NCBI GenBank assembly: GCA_050942555.1
Contig: JBMNNN010000015.1
Location: forward strand, 1-23,227
Source: JAAYXU01 sp050942555
GTDB lineage: Bacteria; Bacillota; Clostridia; Christensenellales; UMGS416
Direction of reading: 5' to 3'
Length of the DNA: 23,227 nt
Shown here: one piece after another, positions 1-7,118 of the stretch
Position numbering within the stretch: position 1 is the first letter of the stretch
Layout: each line of letters starts with the position of its first letter
The notes under the pieces: generated by a model
The model's database searches: none
Seen by the model: only the letters and a program-made list of their open reading frames with translations
What the model was told of the DNA's origin: nothing
Translations under genes and position numbers: made by a program

Positions 1-176
1 CATGCCGGGGGCGCGTCGGTGACGGCGGGCGGCTTGGTCGCGGCCTGGGTCGGTTTTGCGGTGGGCGCTGCAGTCGGTTCGCTCGTCGCGGGTTTGCATC
101 CCGCAAGCGATACGACCAGTATCGCCATCAGGAGCCAGCAGGCGGCGTGCAGCGCGGGGAACAGCTTTCTACTCAT
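1..176 (-). CDS. Lipoprotein N-terminus (partial, runs off window)
   Basis: The first 58 codons of an exported lipoprotein are readable on the minus strand, starting at ATG 176-174 behind GGGAGG at 190-185. Residues 1-27 form a lipoprotein signal peptide: a basic start (MSRK), a hydrophobic core and the lipobox LAGC, with the lipidated cysteine at residue 27. A Thr/Pro/Ala-rich linker (residues 28-58) then runs off the window edge. The start lies 32 bases after the stop of the FAD oxidoreductase gene on the same strand, so it is probably the third gene of that operon. In Clostridia such a beginning is common for ABC-transporter sugar-binding proteins, but the functional domain is outside the window, so only 'lipoprotein' is supported. 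It would be anchored to the outer face of the membrane and processed by LspA, which is also encoded in this window. Confidence 0.82.
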   Translation of the reverse strand, partial: MSRKLFPALHAACWLLMAILVVSLAGCKPATSEPTAAPTAKPTQAATKPPAVTDAPPA

Positions 177-208
177 TATTGTAACCTCCCTCTCTTTTGT
201 CCGGTGGA

Positions 209-1756
209 CTATTTGATACCAATGAACGGTTTCATAGAGTCGTTGATGCTGCCGCGCACGGCGCTGCGGCTGCGCGCGTACTTTTCCTTATAGGCTTGCG
301 CGCCCAGACCGGGTATCACGCGGGTGCCCTGGCCGATGTTCACATTGCTGGCCACAAGCTCCTGCTGCAGGCGGACGCGGTCGAGCCTGCGGAACGGAAT
401 ATCATTCGCGATCGACATCGCCGCGGCGGTACCGGCCACCTCGCCCATCGTGAAGCAGGCCATGATAAGCCGCGTCCCCGACTGGGCGTATACGTCGGTC
501 GATATGTTGCGGCCCGCGGCCAGCAGGTTCTCGATGCGGATCGGGATAAGGCAGCGCCACGGTATATCGTAATGGCTCACTTCAAATACGGCCTCCAGCG
601 CGTTCTGCCCCTTTATGTTGACGACCGGCGCGCCTCCCGGAGGCGGCGTCGTGGTGCCAAAGCCGCCTGAATGGCAGATTACGTACTGAAGCTTCCCATC
701 GGTCTTTATCGGCGCCCATTTGATATTGCCGGGCCCGTCGAAGTTGTGTACGTCGTACCCGTGCATGCTGATGGTCACAACGTCGTCGAATTTCCGCAGA
801 TGCGCGATGTCCTCGGCGGTCAGCACGTACTCGCCGACGATTCGGCGGCTTTCGCGCACGCCCAATAGCGGCGCTGAGTAGCTCAGATACGAGTCCTCGA
901 AACCGGGTATATACTTCTGGATGAAGCGGCTGATGAAGTCCACCTGCTCGCGCCCCTCCAGATACATCCGGGTCAGGTCGCGGGTGCTGGACGGGTAGCA
1001 GTTGCGCGAATGCGCAAAGCATATGCTGACCTCGTCCTTACCGCAGTGCTGCGGGCGGCCCGGCAGATGCGTGATCCAGTTGAGATGGTTATCCACCTCG
1101 TAGGGCAGATCGCCCGCGGCGAGCGCGACCTTTATGACCTCAATCCACTTTGGGTCGTTCTTCTTTACGTCGGAATTGAGATAGGCGTCCCAGTCCACGC
1201 CGCCCATGATAAACTCGAGCGAGCAGGCCTGGCTCATGCCGTCGCCCGGACGTCCCTGCATGAGCTCCGCGCCCGCATAGTAGGCGACGTCGGAGTCGCC
1301 CGAGCAGTCTATGACGCGCTGTGCCAGTATCGCCTCGGGTCCGGTCTTGGTCTGTATGACGACGCCGCGTATCGCGTCGCCGTCCATGATGGCGTCGATG
1401 ACCTGCGTGACGAGCAGTATGTCGCTGTTGTATTTGCGGACCATCCGGTCCAGCACCAGCTTGTGCTTCTCCGGGTCGGTATTGCGGTGCCAGTGGGCGT
1501 TCATTGCCTCCAGCTCGTCGAACATCTCCACGCCCAGTCCCGAAACATAGTCGAGCGGGATATTGACAAGTCCCATCGTGGCCAGTCCGCCCAGCGCCGA
1601 GGTGGCCTCGATGACCAGGGTTTTAAAACCCCGCTTCCCGGCTGCCATCGCCGCCGCGACGCCCGCCGCGCCGCCGCCCACCACGACGACGTCGTACTCT
1701 CCACGGACCGGGATCGGGGTGCTGTCGTGAACAAGTTTCTCGGCATAACGGATCAT
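209..1756 (-). CDS. FAD-dependent oxidoreductase (FAD_oxidored type)
   Basis: 515 residues. The N-terminus has a textbook Rossmann dinucleotide fold: hydrophobic strand, GGGAAG at residues 27-32, an acidic residue ending the second strand (E50), then the GGLAT stretch typical of the FAD_oxidored family (PF12831). The C-terminal part carries the second FAD-contacting segment (LLAAGRNIS followed by a GT...MACFTMGEVAG stretch), so the protein looks complete. Substrate is unknown; relatives often sit in sugar or uronate catabolic loci. The ATG at 1756 overlaps the stop of the ferredoxin gene as ATGA, implying translational coupling and a likely electron partner. AGGAGG lies just upstream inside the ferredoxin gene. 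No signal peptide, so cytoplasmic. Family is confident, the reaction is not. Confidence 0.9.
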   Translation of the reverse strand: MIRYAEKLVHDSTPIPVRGEYDVVVVGGGAAGVAAAMAAGKRGFKTLVIEATSALGGLATMGLVNIPLDYVSGLGVEMFDELEAMNAHWHRNTDPEKHKLVLDRMVRKYNSDILLVTQVIDAIMDGDAIRGVVIQTKTGPEAILAQRVIDCSGDSDVAYYAGAELMQGRPGDGMSQACSLEFIMGGVDWDAYLNSDVKKNDPKWIEVIKVALAAGDLPYEVDNHLNWITHLPGRPQHCGKDEVSICFAHSRNCYPSSTRDLTRMYLEGREQVDFISRFIQKYIPGFEDSYLSYSAPLLGVRESRRIVGEYVLTAEDIAHLRKFDDVVTISMHGYDVHNFDGPGNIKWAPIKTDGKLQYVICHSGGFGTTTPPPGGAPVVNIKGQNALEAVFEVSHYDIPWRCLIPIRIENLLAAGRNISTDVYAQSGTRLIMACFTMGEVAGTAAAMSIANDIPFRRLDRVRLQQELVASNVNIGQGTRVIPGLGAQAYKEKYARSRSAVRGSINDSMKPFIGIK

Positions 1757-1959
1757 TTTTTCGTCTCCTCCTTTTTCTCATCGGCCAATTCGATCTGTAT
1801 GGCCTCGCTGGCGCAGTTGCGGTAGCAGATCCCGCAGCCTATGCACCGCTGGGGATCGATCCGCGCGCCGCCGGGCCGCAGCGTAACAGCGCCCTCCGGG
1901 CAGTCCGCCGCGCACATGCCGCACAGCGTGCAGCCCGTCGATACGACGTAGCGGGTCAT
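1753..1959 (-). CDS. 2[4Fe-4S] ferredoxin-type protein
   Basis: 68 residues with two complete C-x2-C-x2-C-x3-C motifs: CTLCGMCAADCP (residues 10-21) and CIGCGICYRNC (residues 39-49). This is the bacterial 2[4Fe-4S] ferredoxin pattern, and the small size fits a stand-alone electron carrier. The start was set at ATG 1959 because GGGAGG lies at 1971-1966; the frame stays open further upstream, but that extension crosses the promoter at 2021-2049 and has no ferredoxin character. The tail is strongly charged (KKEETKK). The stop overlaps the oxidoreductase start (ATGA), so the pair probably forms one redox unit: cytoplasmic transfer of electrons to or from the FAD enzyme. The physiological donor is not evident. 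Confidence 0.88.
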   Translation of the reverse strand: MTRYVVSTGCTLCGMCAADCPEGAVTLRPGGARIDPQRCIGCGICYRNCASEAIQIELADEKKEETKK

Positions 1960-1983
1960 TACACACCTCCCTGTCATCCGTTG

Positions 1984-2005
1984 CCGGAGCGCATGCTTTC
2001 TCCGG
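1984..2005 (-). other. Small stem-loop in 5' leader of ferredoxin operon
   Basis: CCGGAG (1984-1989) and CTCCGG (2000-2005) can pair as a 6-bp stem with a 10-base loop. It lies between the predicted transcription start (about 2014) and the ribosome binding site (1966-1971). There is no T-tract, so it is not a terminator; it may simply protect or structure the leader. Confidence 0.3.
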
Positions 2006-2020
2006 ATTATTCCTTTGTTC

Positions 2021-2049
2021 ATTGTAGCCATCCGTGTGCGATGTATCAA
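2021..2049 (-). promoter_or_regulatory. SigA-type promoter of ferredoxin-oxidoreductase operon
   Basis: On the minus strand TTGATA (2049-2044) is followed by a 17-base spacer and TACAAT (2026-2021); each box matches the housekeeping consensus at 5 of 6 positions. It reads toward the ferredoxin gene and would give a leader of about 55 bases. The direct repeats at 2091-2123 lie upstream of it, as expected for an activator. Confidence 0.65.
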
Positions 2050-2090
2050 TGTGATTATTACAAACCTATGTATGATAATTGGTCCGCAGT

Positions 2091-2123
2091 ACAGTGATAA
2101 TCGATTCCGGACAGTGAAAATCG
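2091..2123. promoter_or_regulatory. 20-bp-spaced direct repeats, probable AraC-type operator
   Basis: ACAGTGATAATCG (2091-2103) and ACAGTGAAAATCG (2111-2123) differ at one base and start exactly 20 bases apart, about two helical turns. A third weaker copy of the core, TGATAAT, occurs at 2073-2079. The array sits between the two divergent promoters (2021-2049 minus, 2146-2174 plus). Tandem sites about 21 bp apart are the normal recognition architecture of AraC-family proteins with two HTH motifs, and an AraC regulator is encoded immediately to the right. Confidence 0.6.
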
Positions 2124-2145
2124 CATATGCAGGCCCTGTTGGGCG

Positions 2146-2174
2146 TTGCCACAAAACAGTATAAATAGTATAAT
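2146..2174 (+). promoter_or_regulatory. SigA-type promoter of the AraC regulator gene
   Basis: TTGCCA (2146-2151), a 17-base spacer and a perfect TATAAT (2169-2174). Transcription would start near 2181, about 30 bases before the ATG at 2211, with AAAGGAGA at 2196-2203 as ribosome binding site. Confidence 0.75.
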
Positions 2175-2210
2175 ATTTTTAGTGCAGGCTGTGCAAAAGG
2201 AGATTGTCGG

Positions 2211-4418
2211 ATGAAACACCGTCTGAGCAGACAATTCTTTATCACCTATGTGCTTTTCTTCCTGTGCCTCGTCATACTGTCCGTACCGCTCTACCAGTCG
2301 ATACTGTCTCTGCTCACGCGCAGCTATGTAAACGCCAGCAGCCAGCTCATTCAAACCGGACTCGAGCGCATGGAGAGCGAGCTTGAGAGCCTCGCCGCGC
2401 TTGTGCAGGACGATTTCGCCGATCCGGACATCATCAACGTGCGCTTCCTGACGCGCCCTTTTTCCACCGGGGAATATTACCGCGCGATCGTCGCGACGGA
2501 CGAATTCAGGCGCTCAGTTCCCGAGATCGGGATCATCGCCGACTGCGGCATCGTGCTTGGCAACGATATCATCATCACGCCGCAGCGGATACACTTTGCA
2601 GGAGAGCAGTTCTATGCCGACTTTTTTTCGGTGGACGGCATCGGCTCTTTCACGCAGTGGAAGCAGGAGATATGCGGAAGTCTGAACCTGTCGAAAATGA
2701 CCGGTCAATATGGCGTCGTGTCCTACGACAACAGGCGATACGACGCGCTCTTTTATGTGCTCCGGATCCCCTATTCCTCGTCGCGGCAAGGCAGCTTCTT
2801 CTATGCAACGCTCAATACGGACTCCCTCACAGACTACTTTGTCACCCGGGAGATGCTGGATATCAGCGTCCTGCGCCTTACCGATATGGGCGGCAACCTT
2901 CTTTTTTCCAGGGGACAGGGGAGCGGCGATCTCGTGCTCATCGAGCAGGAAAGCGCGAAGCTGGGACTGCGCCTGACGGTGGGAATACCGCGCAGTTTCT
3001 TCCTGCGCAAGCTGCATCCGCTCATCATGACCGCACTCGTGTTCGCGCTCGTATACGTGCTGTCGGGCCTGGCGCTGAGCTTCGTGTTCGCCCACCGCAG
3101 CGCCCGCCCGATCCGAAGTCTCGTGCGCACAGCCGCCTCGATCGGAAAAAACAGGCTAAACGTGCCGCCCGTACAGGAACAGGCCGACCGCAGCGAGTAC
3201 CAGTATCTGGAGCAGTTTTTAAGCGAAGCCGACTCGGCGCTCGAATACTACGAACTGGCGCTCGCCCAGCAGAAGGAGCTGCTGCGCGCAAACCTGTTTG
3301 AGCGGCTGATCCGGGGGCTTGCCTATTCGGCGTCCACGTTCGAGCGGGCCCGTGCCTATTTTCCGGAGTTCCCCGACCGCTTCCGCATCGCGGCCGTGCG
3401 CCTCTCGGGCGCCGGCACGAACGAGCTTGCGGCCGACGCGGCGCGCCAGTCGAGAATGCTCTCGTCGGTCGCGCCCCTCGTCACCGCGCCGGCGTATATC
3501 CATTTCACCGGGAACAATCTGGTGCTGCTCCTTCCGGCAGAGCGGGGACAGCACGGACAGCAGTCCGTCAGGGCCCTCCTTGGCCGCGTGCTGGACGCGC
3601 TGCCCGACGACGCGAAGCTGAGCGCCGCGCTCAGCGACGTATTCGAGAGGATGGAGGATCTGCATCTGGCATTTGTGCAGGCGAGCCGTATACTCCGCTA
3701 CATGGGCGGCTCGCAGGCGGGCCGTATCTGCTGCCGTGAGGATCTGCCCCAGATCGCGCCCGGCACGCATTCGGATCCGCAGGACGACGCGCGGTTCTAT
3801 GAGCTCGTCGTGCGTGCCGAGGAGGAGCAGGCCTGCGCGCTCGTGGACCGGGCGCACGACAGACTGCGCCAATCAGGCTACGTGCAGGAAAGCGACATAC
3901 AGCAGGTTTTCTTCACATTCCGCCGCGGCCTCGAGCTGGCCCGCAACGAGCTACCCGAGCCGCTTCGCGAGAAAATGGCGCTGCCGTCCTACGACGCGTC
4001 GCATGACTATGAGACGCTGTTCCGGGCGCTGAAGGAGAGCGTACGGGCGGCCTGCGAATGCATACGGGAACAGCTCTGCTGTGAAACCGAAGCCTTCGAG
4101 CGCTCGGTGCTGCGCTTTGTTGACGAAAACCTCGGGGACGCAGGCCTGTATGTCAAGTCGGTAATATCGCATTTCGGCATCTCGGAAAGCCGTCTGCAGG
4201 CCATCTTCCGCAAACTGACGAACAAGAGCTTTTTCGAGTATGTTGAAAACCAGCGCATGGCGCTGGCCGAGCGGCTGGTCTGCTATACCCATCATCCGAT
4301 CACCGACATCGTCGCCGAGTGCGGCTATACGACGCTCAATTCATTTTATAAGGCGTTCCGCCGCAATTTCGGCGTGTCGCCCAGCACGATGCGCGAAAAA
4401 GCGAGCCGGAGGCTTTAA
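2211..4418 (+). CDS. Membrane-anchored AraC-family transcriptional regulator
   Basis: 735 residues. A first membrane segment (about 10-30) and a second (about 271-293) bracket an extracellular sensor region of about 240 residues. A HAMP-like linker (about 295-345) with coiled-coil character follows, then a long cytoplasmic region and a C-terminal AraC DNA-binding domain (about 630-733). The DNA-binding part shows both HTH motifs: one around VKSVISHFGISESRLQAIFR and one ending FYKAFRRNFGVSPS, a classic AraC signature. This is the one-component arrangement of YesN-like sensors that read extracellular ligands and regulate carbohydrate genes. It is divergent from the ferredoxin operon and convergent with the fucosidase operon, so either or both may be targets. 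The start is fixed by AAAGGAGA seven bases upstream of the ATG. The ligand is unknown. Confidence 0.92.
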   Translation: MKHRLSRQFFITYVLFFLCLVILSVPLYQSILSLLTRSYVNASSQLIQTGLERMESELESLAALVQDDFADPDIINVRFLTRPFSTGEYYRAIVATDEFRRSVPEIGIIADCGIVLGNDIIITPQRIHFAGEQFYADFFSVDGIGSFTQWKQEICGSLNLSKMTGQYGVVSYDNRRYDALFYVLRIPYSSSRQGSFFYATLNTDSLTDYFVTREMLDISVLRLTDMGGNLLFSRGQGSGDLVLIEQESAKLGLRLTVGIPRSFFLRKLHPLIMTALVFALVYVLSGLALSFVFAHRSARPIRSLVRTAASIGKNRLNVPPVQEQADRSEYQYLEQFLSEADSALEYYELALAQQKELLRANLFERLIRGLAYSASTFERARAYFPEFPDRFRIAAVRLSGAGTNELAADAARQSRMLSSVAPLVTAPAYIHFTGNNLVLLLPAERGQHGQQSVRALLGRVLDALPDDAKLSAALSDVFERMEDLHLAFVQASRILRYMGGSQAGRICCREDLPQIAPGTHSDPQDDARFYELVVRAEEEQACALVDRAHDRLRQSGYVQESDIQQVFFTFRRGLELARNELPEPLREKMALPSYDASHDYETLFRALKESVRAACECIREQLCCETEAFERSVLRFVDENLGDAGLYVKSVISHFGISESRLQAIFRKLTNKSFFEYVENQRMALAERLVCYTHHPITDIVAECGYTTLNSFYKAFRRNFGVSPSTMREKASRRL

Positions 4419-4431
4419 CCCGCCGGCTCGC
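4396..4431 (-). terminator. Intrinsic terminator of the fucosidase operon, inside the AraC gene end
   Basis: GCGAGCCGG (4401-4409) pairs perfectly with CCGGCTCGC (4423-4431): 9 bp with a 13-base loop. On the minus strand it is followed by TTTTT (complement of 4396-4400). The stem includes the AraC stop codon (4416-4418), so the terminator for the opposite-strand operon overlaps the regulator's last codons. No T-tract follows on the plus strand. The remaining gap, 4432-4516, shows nothing else. Confidence 0.65.
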
Positions 4432-4516
4432 GCATCGCATCCGCTTTGAAACCGGGCCGCCGCGATCAGTCGAAGGCGATCGCTTCGCCGATGATCGCGT
4501 TTGTCCCGGGAGCGCT

Positions 4517-6271
4517 TCATGCTGTTTCCCCCTCAAGTACGAGACTGACGCATTCGAGCGCCACCGGCTTATCCTCCGCGCAGTCGGCGCACCGGAGCAC
4601 AAGCCGCTTCGGTCCCGCCGAAAGCGCGAGCGGCCCGGCGGCCTCCTCGATCCCGCTGTCGATGAGCTGCGACCATTGCGCGCGCGCCTCCAGCGCTCCG
4701 CCCTCGGCATACACTATAAGCTCCAGGCTGCGGGGCACGGGGGCGGGCTTTGCGTTGTAGCGCACCGGCATCGCGATCCGTGCGCGGTAGACGCCAGGCC
4801 GGGTCAGCGCCGCCTTCCAGACCAGGCTGACGCCAGGATCCTTCCAGTTTATGAGCGCACCCGAGCCCTCCACAGCCATATACGCGGGCCGCAGATACCG
4901 GTCCCCGAGCCCGTGGCGGGGGATTGGCTGCGACACGCCATCCTTCAGGGCGGCTGCGCCGTGCGGATACAGCGAAAGCACGCCGTCCTGATCGGTGATC
5001 ACATCGGAAAACACCGGCGGACCGGCAAGCTCCACGCGGTATGCGGGCCGGTACGCGTCCGATTTGGGCAGCGCGATGCGCAGCGACGGTATGCCGCCCG
5101 CGTCGCTGTGCGAAAAGTCCACCGCGCCGCCGTCGCGAAGCGCCGTCACCGATCTGACCTTCGTAACAAGGCCGTTTAGCACCAGCGGCGTTTTCGCGCC
5201 GTCGTTCATGAAGAAATACAGACGGTTGCCCTTTGAGGTGACCGAGCCCCACGGGAACTCGTACGGGGACGGATTACCGCGGGTTTCCTCAAGCGCTTCG
5301 CTGCACCCGGCCGTCCACGCGCCGACCTGCGAGAGGATCCGCTCGGTTTCCTCCGGGATGGAGCCGTCGCCGCGCGGGCCGATATTGAGCAGGAAATTCA
5401 CGTTCCTTGCGGCCAGCCGGATCCGCTTGTCGATGATGTCCCGGCTGTCCTTCCAGTTGTGATCGTAATATTTGTAGCCCCATGTGTCGTTGAGCGTGAC
5501 GGGCGACTCGGTGGGAAACGTGAGCGGCATGACGGGAAGCTGGTTGTCGCCGAGGCTCCGGTAGTCGCCCATGCCGTTGCCGATGCGCGAATTGACAAGG
5601 CAGCGGGGCTGGAGGGCCTTGACATGCCGGTACAGGCGCTCCGACTGCTCGGCGGATATCGTCCGGGGCGTGTCGAACCATATGAGGAATATGTCGCCGT
5701 AGCGCGTCAGTAGCTCCGTGACCTGGGGCAGCACCTTGCGCGAGAAATATTCCTCGAAATCCTTGCCCGTGTTGTCGGGGAAGTCCCATATGTTGGCCCA
5801 GGGGCGGCGGGCGGGCAGGTACGCTGGGTCGTCCCAGCCTCCGGCGTTGCGCTCATGCCAGTCGAGCGCCTGCGAGTAGTACACGCCGAATTTCATGCCG
5901 TGCCTGCGGCAGGCCTGCGAAAGCTCGGCGATAATGTCCCGCCCGAACGGCGTCGCATCCACGACGTTATAGGGATCGGCGTCGGACTTGAAAAGCGCGA
6001 ACCCTTCGTGGTGCTTGCTGGTGATGACCAGATAGCGCATTCCCGCGTTCCGCGCCATCCGGACGATCGCGTCGGCGTCGAACTTCGTCGGGTTGAAACG
6101 GGCGGCCAGCTTTTCGTATTCGTCGATCGGTATCTTATGGTACGACATAATCCACTCGCCGATGTCGTCCATGCGCTGGCCCTGCCATTCCCCGGCAAGC
6201 AGGCTGTACAGCCCCCAGTGTATGAACATCCCGAACCGCGCGTCGTAAAACTCCTCGATGGCGTACTTCAT
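4517..6271 (-). CDS. Alpha-L-fucosidase, GH29 family
   Basis: 584 residues. The N-terminal catalytic barrel shows GH29 hallmarks: GMFIHWGLYS (residues 14-23), ITSKHHEGF (83-91), FGVYYS (128-133), the IWFD stretch with candidate nucleophile D200, and LNDTWGY (260-266). A beta-rich C-terminal region (about 345-584) fits the accessory domain common in this family. The enzyme hydrolyses terminal alpha-linked L-fucose from glycans. No signal peptide is present, so it probably acts on imported oligosaccharides in the cytoplasm. It starts 24 bases after the stop of the SDR gene and is likely co-transcribed with it. Linkage specificity cannot be judged; the assignment of D200 is by motif only. Confidence 0.92.
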   Translation of the reverse strand: MKYAIEEFYDARFGMFIHWGLYSLLAGEWQGQRMDDIGEWIMSYHKIPIDEYEKLAARFNPTKFDADAIVRMARNAGMRYLVITSKHHEGFALFKSDADPYNVVDATPFGRDIIAELSQACRRHGMKFGVYYSQALDWHERNAGGWDDPAYLPARRPWANIWDFPDNTGKDFEEYFSRKVLPQVTELLTRYGDIFLIWFDTPRTISAEQSERLYRHVKALQPRCLVNSRIGNGMGDYRSLGDNQLPVMPLTFPTESPVTLNDTWGYKYYDHNWKDSRDIIDKRIRLAARNVNFLLNIGPRGDGSIPEETERILSQVGAWTAGCSEALEETRGNPSPYEFPWGSVTSKGNRLYFFMNDGAKTPLVLNGLVTKVRSVTALRDGGAVDFSHSDAGGIPSLRIALPKSDAYRPAYRVELAGPPVFSDVITDQDGVLSLYPHGAAALKDGVSQPIPRHGLGDRYLRPAYMAVEGSGALINWKDPGVSLVWKAALTRPGVYRARIAMPVRYNAKPAPVPRSLELIVYAEGGALEARAQWSQLIDSGIEEAAGPLALSAGPKRLVLRCADCAEDKPVALECVSLVLEGETA

Positions 6272-6295
6272 ATGCCCGTGCCTCCTTTTGGCTGT

Positions 6296-7054
6296 CTATC
6301 GCGCCAGATAACCGCCGTCCACCGGTATGACCGCGCCCGTTACGTAGTCGGATGCCGACGAGGCCAGGAACACGACCGCGCCCGCCATGTCTTCGGGCAG
6401 TCCCCAGCGCCCGGCCGGTATGCGCGCGAGGATCTGCGCGTTGCGTGCGGCGTTCTCAATGAGCGCCGTGTTCATATCGGTCGCCATGTATCCGGGAGCG
6501 ATCGCGTTGACCTGTACGCCCCGCCCGGCCCATTCGTTCGAAAGCGTTTTTGTAAGCTGCACGATTCCGCCCTTGCTCGCCGCGTAAGCCGGTATATTGA
6601 GCCCGCCGAAAAAGCTGCCCATCGAGGCGATGTTGATGATCTTTCCGCGGCCCTGCCCGAGCATGATGCGCCCGGCCATCTGGCACAGCAGGAATACCGA
6701 CGTCAGGTTGGTTTCCAGCACATCGTCCCAGTCCTCGATCGCAAACCGCTCGCTGGGACTGCGGCGCTGTATGCCCGCGTTGTTGACCAGTATGTCGATG
6801 CCGCCCAGCCATTCCACGGCCTCCTCGAACATATGCCGCGCTTCGCCGCGGTCGGAAAGGTCGCCCAGCACCGCGCGGACCGGCGCGCCCGATGCGCCGA
6901 TGCGCCCGGCCACTTCGCGGTTCTCGGGCCGGCGCCCCAGGATCGCCACCGCGGCGCCCGCGTCGTGCAGACCCTGCGTCATGCCAAGGCCCAGCCCCCG
7001 GCCACCGCCTGTGACGATGGCGCGGCGGCCTGTCAGATCAAACAGACTGCTCAT
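6296..7054 (-). CDS. kduD: SDR-family sugar-acid dehydrogenase, KduD-like
   Basis: 252 residues, a complete classical short-chain dehydrogenase: TGGGRGLG cofactor motif (15-22), NNAG (91-94), and the catalytic triad S144, Y157, K161. Close resemblance to E. coli KduD (2-dehydro-3-deoxy-D-gluconate 5-dehydrogenase) is recognisable from memory in NEWA..VQVNAIAPGYMAT, RIPAGRWGLPEDM and the ending SSASDYVTGA..VDGGYLAR. Being next to a fucosidase, it may instead act on an L-fucose-derived acid such as L-2-keto-3-deoxyfuconate, whose 4-dehydrogenase is also an SDR. It is the first gene of a two-gene operon with the GH29 gene, behind a promoter at 7085-7113. AAGGAAGGG lies upstream of the ATG. Fold is certain, substrate is not. 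Confidence 0.85.
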   Translation of the reverse strand: MSSLFDLTGRRAIVTGGGRGLGLGMTQGLHDAGAAVAILGRRPENREVAGRIGASGAPVRAVLGDLSDRGEARHMFEEAVEWLGGIDILVNNAGIQRRSPSERFAIEDWDDVLETNLTSVFLLCQMAGRIMLGQGRGKIINIASMGSFFGGLNIPAYAASKGGIVQLTKTLSNEWAGRGVQVNAIAPGYMATDMNTALIENAARNAQILARIPAGRWGLPEDMAGAVVFLASSASDYVTGAVIPVDGGYLAR

Positions 7055-7084
7055 ATCTGCCCTTCCTTATATGGATTTATTGGT

Positions 7085-7113
7085 ATCATACCCGATTTCC
7101 GGGCGGCGCGCAA
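7085..7113 (-). promoter_or_regulatory. Candidate promoter of the SDR-fucosidase operon
   Basis: On the minus strand TTGCGC (7113-7108), a 17-base spacer and TATGAT (7090-7085). The -10 box matches at 5 of 6 positions but the -35 at only 3, as is common for promoters needing an activator. It lies in the 64-base gap between dgt and the SDR gene. Confidence 0.45.
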
Positions 7114-7118
7114 CCGTT

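Noticed and set aside
19..216. Plus-strand open frame at the left edge
   Set aside because: It is the complement of the lipoprotein start, which has a clear lipobox and ribosome binding site.
1960..2154. N-terminal extension of the ferredoxin frame
   Set aside because: It would run through the promoter at 2021-2049 and lacks similarity to ferredoxins; ATG 1959 has its own strong ribosome binding site.
7091..7103. Short CCCG-GAAAT-CGGG type hairpin after dgt as a terminator
   Set aside because: Only about four base pairs and no T-tract follows; it falls inside the spacer of the candidate SDR promoter.
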